From contig CAMYDW010000012.1 of the NCBI GenBank assembly GCA_947254645.1, positions 1 through 47,911 on the forward strand: 47,911 nucleotides of DNA. The letters are read 5' to 3'. This DNA comes from an uncultured Peptococcaceae bacterium. Its GTDB lineage: Bacteria; Bacillota; Peptococcia; Peptococcales; Peptococcaceae. The notes under the pieces were generated by a model, which did no database searches, was not told the origin of the DNA, and saw only the letters and a list, made by a program, of their open reading frames with translations. Shown piece by piece: positions 43,851 to 47,911 of this stretch. Each line of letters begins with the position of its first letter. Within the stretch, counting starts at the first letter, position 1. Both the position numbers and the translations under genes were made by a program.

Positions 43851-46499
43851 TCACTCTACATTTTTTAAAGCTTCATCCATAGGAATTTTCTTAATTCTCC
43901 TAAAATCTAGCTTCACTACAACGAAATAGGCGGCAAAAATAATTAATAACATTTTTACATATCCTATGGTAGAGATATGATATTCAAACCAACCACTCAT
44001 CTGCCTCATCAGCGATTGCCAATAATAACTCATAACTGTATTTCCAATAAACACAGCACAAAATGTAAACAGTATCACTAATATCGTTGTTGGACTGATA
44101 TAAAGCTTTGAGATTTCTTTATTGGTATATCCTAAAATCTTTGTCATCGAAATAGCATTACTATTTTTTTCAATAATAATCTTGGTCAAAAGAAACATTA
44201 ATATAAACGCCAAAGTGAAGCATAAAACTTGAAAATAGTTTACAAAAGAACCCATACTATGTTCCATCTGATTCACCATTTTTGTAATATCTTGTTTTGT
44301 AATTACAGTGTAGATCAAATTTTCGTCTATATCATTAATTTTTTGACTTGATAAATAGCCGCTAAAGAAACCTTCTTCTTTGCCGAATAAAACATTACTC
44401 TTTTTTATCGGCATAAATACACCAAGTTGTGCAGATTTATCGTAAATTCCAATCACTTTAAATTCATAGCTTTTATTCTCGTATTTTTCATTAAGAATAA
44501 TGGTATCTCCCACATTAGCCTGAAACTTGTCCTGATATGATTTTGTAATATATACTTCATTCTCCTTTAGATTTTCTAAATGATTGATTTTCACATAAGA
44601 ACTCTTGTCAGCAAGACCATAGAGGTTAATATCTTCTTCATGCTCTTTGCCTTTCCTTGAAAGAATCGTTAAAGAAAATTTTTCTGCTTTCTCCGTATTA
44701 GTACTGATTATTTTTCCATCATCTTTGTAGTCTTTCAAGATGTATTGGTAGTCTGCAATCATCATATCAGAAGAATGACTCTTGTAGTAGTTTAGAGAAT
44801 CTGGTAATCCAATAGCTAGTGACAACAAAACAGATACAAATACGATTCCGATAAACAGCATGAAATAATTAGGAATATTTTGCAAAATAATTCTTGTTCT
44901 ATATCTACTAAAAAACTTCCAATTCGGCAATTTGATACTTCTTTTTGCTTTGTCCTTCTTGAAATTTCTTCTTAGATAATCTAAGCTTGAATATTTCATA
45001 GCATGAGATACTACAATCAAATTTACTAATAGCATAATCGTCAAAGGAATTAGTGTTGTCTTTATAAGAGCTTCACTATTCCAAAGAGTTTTATAACTTG
45101 GTAAAGAATAGGAATTGTAATAAAGGTTTACAACTACGTCTTTAAAGACACTATATCCTAAGATATTTCCCAGTATTGCTGCTATAAGAGTAACAAATAT
45201 TGGAGGAGCGATATAGTGCCTTATAAGTTCCCCTTTCGTATAGCCAAGAGCTTTCAAAGTCCCAATTTGATAAGCTTCCATATTTATGGTATTAGTTGTA
45301 GTAATGGCAATAATAAAGGCAATGACTACCATTAAAATACTGAGCAAAAGCCCTCCCCAAGCTCTATCTTTTACAATATCTTTAGGAGCAAATTGTACCG
45401 CTTGATTCTCATAAGCAGGCAAATAGTCTTTTATCTCATTCTCATCAGTAATAACTTGGCTTGCCAAAACTTTAATAAAAGAATCCGATAATTCTTTTTC
45501 TATATATTTATCCTTTGGTTTAGATTTATACGTCCAAGCATAAGAATAATGCGTATCTTCAACAATATTTTGGAAGGCTTCACCTGTGACCATTCCTATA
45601 TCAAAAGTGATTGCATCAAACACGGCCTCTGTATTTTTTTCAAACAAAGTGGAGTAATTTACATAAGCAATAAGTCCACTTATCGTATACATTTTCTTTC
45701 CGACCTTTATACGATCCCCAACTTTTAAGCCCACATTATCTGCATGCATTCGGTCAATCGCTATTTCATTTTTGTTTTCAGGTAATCTTCCTTCAAGAAC
45801 ATCCGCTCGGTTGATTTCATCTGTCTTTTGATAAAGTCGAATTTTTCCATCCTTTTTCCCGTCTAAGTTGTAATCCTCGACCTCATTTTTATAAAAGAAA
45901 GGATGAACCGTTACCGGAACCGCTTTAACGTCAGCATCATTTAAGTCAAATTTTTTTTCCACTTTTTTATATTCTGCATCGACTTCTTGTTTTACTTTTT
46001 CTCGTCCCTCACTATAGGCTTTTTCATAAGCTTTTTTATAGCTTTCTGCATAATCATCTGTTTGTTTATATTTTTCAAATCCAAGGTTCAATTCCTGAGC
46101 TATCTTTTCTTTGTTTAAGCCTTGACTCAATAATAATTTTTCATACTGTCGTTTGCTTTCCGCTTCAAACTGTTCTTTAAATTCCTTTTCAAAGGTTTTA
46201 TCAAACTCGTCATTTGCCTTATGCAAATAGTACTCTTTCAGATTAGCCTTTTCTCCACTTTGGATTTTAGATAATAAATCCGCATTCGCTTTTTCTTTTA
46301 ATTCAAAATGTCCATCTTCCAATTTATTGGACAGCATAAATCTATTTAGCGACTGCTCCATGCTACCATTCGCCACATAAAGGCCTGAGATAAAACCAAT
46401 CATTAAAGTCAAAAAAATTCCTATGGCAAAATATTTAGGAAGCTCTCCCTTTAATTCTTTAAAAATCCTTCGATTTAAAATATTTTTCTTTCTTTTCAT
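43851..46499 (-). CDS. FtsX-like ABC transporter permease (large, two FtsX domains)
   Basis: This 882-aa membrane protein has an N-terminal transmembrane helix, a long lysine- and glutamate-rich extracytoplasmic region with coiled-coil character (about 90-190), a MacB-like domain, and two FtsX repeats (about 380-500 and 760-880). The AxxxGYxxxE signature-like ALGYTKGEL and ILGYTNKEI are present. Members pump antimicrobial peptides or lipoproteins. The start at 46499 has GGTGA before it; an ATG at 46511 overlaps the ATPase stop codon and is an alternative. The gene is richer in A+T than the genes before 43 kb, suggesting transfer. Confidence 0.85.
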   Translation of the reverse strand: MKRKKNILNRRIFKELKGELPKYFAIGIFLTLMIGFISGLYVANGSMEQSLNRFMLSNKLEDGHFELKEKANADLLSKIQSGEKANLKEYYLHKANDEFDKTFEKEFKEQFEAESKRQYEKLLLSQGLNKEKIAQELNLGFEKYKQTDDYAESYKKAYEKAYSEGREKVKQEVDAEYKKVEKKFDLNDADVKAVPVTVHPFFYKNEVEDYNLDGKKDGKIRLYQKTDEINRADVLEGRLPENKNEIAIDRMHADNVGLKVGDRIKVGKKMYTISGLIAYVNYSTLFEKNTEAVFDAITFDIGMVTGEAFQNIVEDTHYSYAWTYKSKPKDKYIEKELSDSFIKVLASQVITDENEIKDYLPAYENQAVQFAPKDIVKDRAWGGLLLSILMVVIAFIIAITTTNTINMEAYQIGTLKALGYTKGELIRHYIAPPIFVTLIAAILGNILGYSVFKDVVVNLYYNSYSLPSYKTLWNSEALIKTTLIPLTIMLLVNLIVVSHAMKYSSLDYLRRNFKKDKAKRSIKLPNWKFFSRYRTRIILQNIPNYFMLFIGIVFVSVLLSLAIGLPDSLNYYKSHSSDMMIADYQYILKDYKDDGKIISTNTEKAEKFSLTILSRKGKEHEEDINLYGLADKSSYVKINHLENLKENEVYITKSYQDKFQANVGDTIILNEKYENKSYEFKVIGIYDKSAQLGVFMPIKKSNVLFGKEEGFFSGYLSSQKINDIDENLIYTVITKQDITKMVNQMEHSMGSFVNYFQVLCFTLAFILMFLLTKIIIEKNSNAISMTKILGYTNKEISKLYISPTTILVILFTFCAVFIGNTVMSYYWQSLMRQMSGWFEYHISTIGYVKMLLIIFAAYFVVVKLDFRRIKKIPMDEALKNVE

Positions 46500-46504
46500 A
46501 GAAA

Positions 46505-47224
46505 TCACCATTCCAATTCTATTGCAGAAATTTTATGATCATTTCTATAGTCTTCGTGCACTTTTCCATCTCTAAGCTTAATGACATGGTCTGACATATG
46601 CTTCAAAGCTTCATTATGAGAAACAATCAAAATAGTATTTCCATATTTATGGTTAATTTCTTCAATCAAGCTTAGAATTTCCTTAGAAGTCTTATAGTCC
46701 AAGGCACCGGTAGGCTCATCGCACAGTAAAATATCCGGTTTTTTTACAATCGCCCTTCCAATAGACACCCTTTGTTGTTGACCACCTGACAACTGATTTG
46801 GTAGTTTATAACGGTGTTCGTATAAGCCAAGAGTATGTAGTAGATCATCTACTTCTAATGGATTATCAGATAAATAGGCCCCCACTTCAATATTTTCGAC
46901 CACGTTTAAATTAGAGATAAGGTTATACATTTGAAACACATAACCAAGGTGTTTTCTGCGATACATGGTTAAGTATCTCTCACTTTTTTCTCTTAAAGAT
47001 TCACCGTCTATTAAAATCTCTCCTGAATCTGACTCATCAATACCACCAATAATATTTAACAAAGTAGACTTACCAGAACCGGATGGTCCTAATAATAAAC
47101 ATATTTCTCCTTTATTCGCACTAAAATTAACTCCGCGAAGTACTTCCTGCTTTGAATCTCCACTACCAAAAGATTTTTTAATGTTATTAATTTTTAAAAA
47201 CAATTCATTTTTCCCCTCCATCAT
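46505..47224 (-). CDS. ABC transporter ATP-binding protein (MacB/LolD type)
   Basis: This 239-aa ATPase has Walker A GPSGSGKSTLLN (43-54), the MacB/LolD loop YRRKHLGYVFQMYNL, signature LSGGQQQRVSIGRAI and Walker B DILLCDEPTGALD. It pairs with the following FtsX permease, whose start lies within its end. A GGGAG site lies 4 nt before the first ATG and 7 nt before the second. A dyad operator stands upstream. Confidence 0.93.
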   Translation of the reverse strand: MMEGKNELFLKINNIKKSFGSGDSKQEVLRGVNFSANKGEICLLLGPSGSGKSTLLNIIGGIDESDSGEILIDGESLREKSERYLTMYRRKHLGYVFQMYNLISNLNVVENIEVGAYLSDNPLEVDDLLHTLGLYEHRYKLPNQLSGGQQQRVSIGRAIVKKPDILLCDEPTGALDYKTSKEILSLIEEINHKYGNTILIVSHNEALKHMSDHVIKLRDGKVHEDYRNDHKISAIELEW

Positions 47225-47338
47225 TTTTCTCCCTTCTCTGCTTTCCTAGCTTGAATAAAGCCAACTATATAACCCTTTATTAAAAAACTCTCATATATTC
47301 ATCGTCAGCAACTATTAAAACTGCTTTAGCGACGGTTG

Positions 47339-47354
47339 GTTAGCTACAGCTAAC
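47339..47354. promoter_or_regulatory. Dyad operator of the FtsX-type ABC genes
   Basis: GTTAGCT, 2 bp, AGCTAAC: an inverted repeat typical of TetR-family operators, placed just downstream of the predicted -10. No TetR gene is present in the window. Confidence 0.65.
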
Positions 47355-47361
47355 TATAATG

Positions 47362-47367
47362 AGTATA
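47362..47367 (-). promoter_or_regulatory. -10 element of the ABC operon
   Basis: TATACT on the minus strand, 138 nt before the start codon. I see no good -35. The rest of 47225-47450 holds no gene. Confidence 0.5.
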
Positions 47368-47451
47368 CCATATTTTGGCGTGTAATGATAGTTACCATTA
47401 ATTGCATATGATCAATTGTATTAATTTTACTTTTTTGTTAATCTTGTTCAA

Positions 47452-47491
47452 AAAATAAAAAAGAGCCGGTGCAGTCCAAAACCACACCGAC
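47452..47491 (-). terminator. Terminator after the relaxase fragment
   Basis: GTCGGTG pairs with CACCGGC (one wobble) with a 13-nt loop, followed by a T-rich run on the minus strand. Confidence 0.7.
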
Positions 47492-47505
47492 CACAAAATT
47501 ATCTT

Positions 47506-47883
47506 TCAGCTTCTTTCGATTTTTTTCTTAGGATTTTTTCTTTCTTCAGCCTGATGCTTCTTAACCACACCAATAACCGATTCCTTTTTCTCCGTTTTAT
47601 CTCTGCCAAGATAATCATCCATATTATTCTTCAGATGCTTCAATTCCTCATACTGTGCTGCTAATGAATTGTGCATCTTGATTATTTCTTCTTGTTTAGT
47701 TTGTAAATCCTTAGAATGCTCATTCAGCTTTTTGAACAAATTTTTACTTGATTTTGTCTTTAACTCTCCTGCTACAACATGTGTTGTAACATAGATTTCA
47801 TCATCTGTTTTATCTCCGTTACAGATATAGTCTATTGCCTTTTTAAGAGTTGTTTTAATCGGATGTATCTTTGTAACAGCCAT
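47506..47883 (-). pseudogene. Internally deleted relaxase (MobA/VirD2-type)
   Basis: The first 35 residues match the start of mobilisation relaxases of Bacillota (MAVTKIHPIKTTLKKAIDYI and then DKTDDEIYVTT). The rest is a lysine-rich coiled coil resembling the relaxase C-terminus. The catalytic histidine triad and the whole central domain are missing, so a large in-frame deletion is likely. The 125-residue frame is open and follows a putative GAGG site, so a small protein may still be made. Confidence 0.7.
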
Positions 47884-47911
47884 TATCCTACAACCTCATT
47901 GATAATATAGT

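Noticed and set aside
1..47911. CRISPR arrays, rRNA or tRNA genes
   Set aside because: No regularly spaced repeats and no conserved rRNA or tRNA segments were seen on reading the window.

Overview
The window looks like a chromosomal segment of a Bacillota (Firmicutes) bacterium, probably an anaerobe. The evidence is strong GGAGG-type ribosome binding sites, compact operons with ATGA/TAATG start-stop overlaps, sigma-A type promoters with 17-bp spacers, many intrinsic terminators, and gene types such as class I two-subunit fumarase, Mn-dependent family II pyrophosphatase, CsoR, NhaC, AGCS and ECF transporters. The genus cannot be fixed from the sequence alone. The last ~4.5 kb is visibly richer in A+T and carries decayed mobile-element genes.

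Layout. 1-4000 (minus strand): fumarase beta and alpha subunits, inorganic pyrophosphatase ppaC and a CLC-type anion transporter. 4064-8885 (plus): galU, a CNNM/CorC membrane protein, rarA and mnmA. 8908-11990 (plus): a LOTUS-like/DUF3825 protein and an NCS2 purine permease. 12065-12760 (minus): a Crp/Fnr regulator. 12877-20382 (plus): an aromatic amino acid operon, with promoter, Phe/Tyr-rich leader peptide, intrinsic terminator, then aroF-aroB-aroA-aroC-pheA-aroE/K-aroQ. This covers every step from DAHP to chorismate plus a chorismate mutase/prephenate dehydratase-like protein. 20390-27376 (minus): AGCS amino acid symporter with a structured leader, asparaginase, NhaC antiporter, a membrane ferredoxin-like protein, a GNAT, a TIM-barrel protein and DUF4491. 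27394-32413 (minus): an arylsulfotransferase locus with DASS and MFS transporters and its own Crp/Fnr-type regulator. 32521-35741 (minus): copper homeostasis, csoR-copA with a copZ domain fused in frame at the 3' end. 35749-43126: a five-gene operon (two ABC exporter-fold half transporters plus a complete ECF module) with a divergent AraC regulator. 43127-47911: a decayed mobile region with dinD and methyltransferase remnants, an FtsX-type ABC pair under a dyad operator, and an internally deleted relaxase.

The strongest new-looking signal is the aro leader at 12939-13100. It is a 35-codon reading frame with eight Phe/Tyr codons in 19, followed by a terminator and a possible competing antiterminator pairing: the classic layout of ribosome-mediated attenuation. 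Other points worth attention are the copA/copZ in-frame fusion with an internal ribosome binding site, a divergent prephenate dehydratase domain, the AraC/half-ABC/ECF locus, a cytosolic-looking arylsulfotransferase, and terminator-like hairpins that sit directly upstream of downstream start codons.
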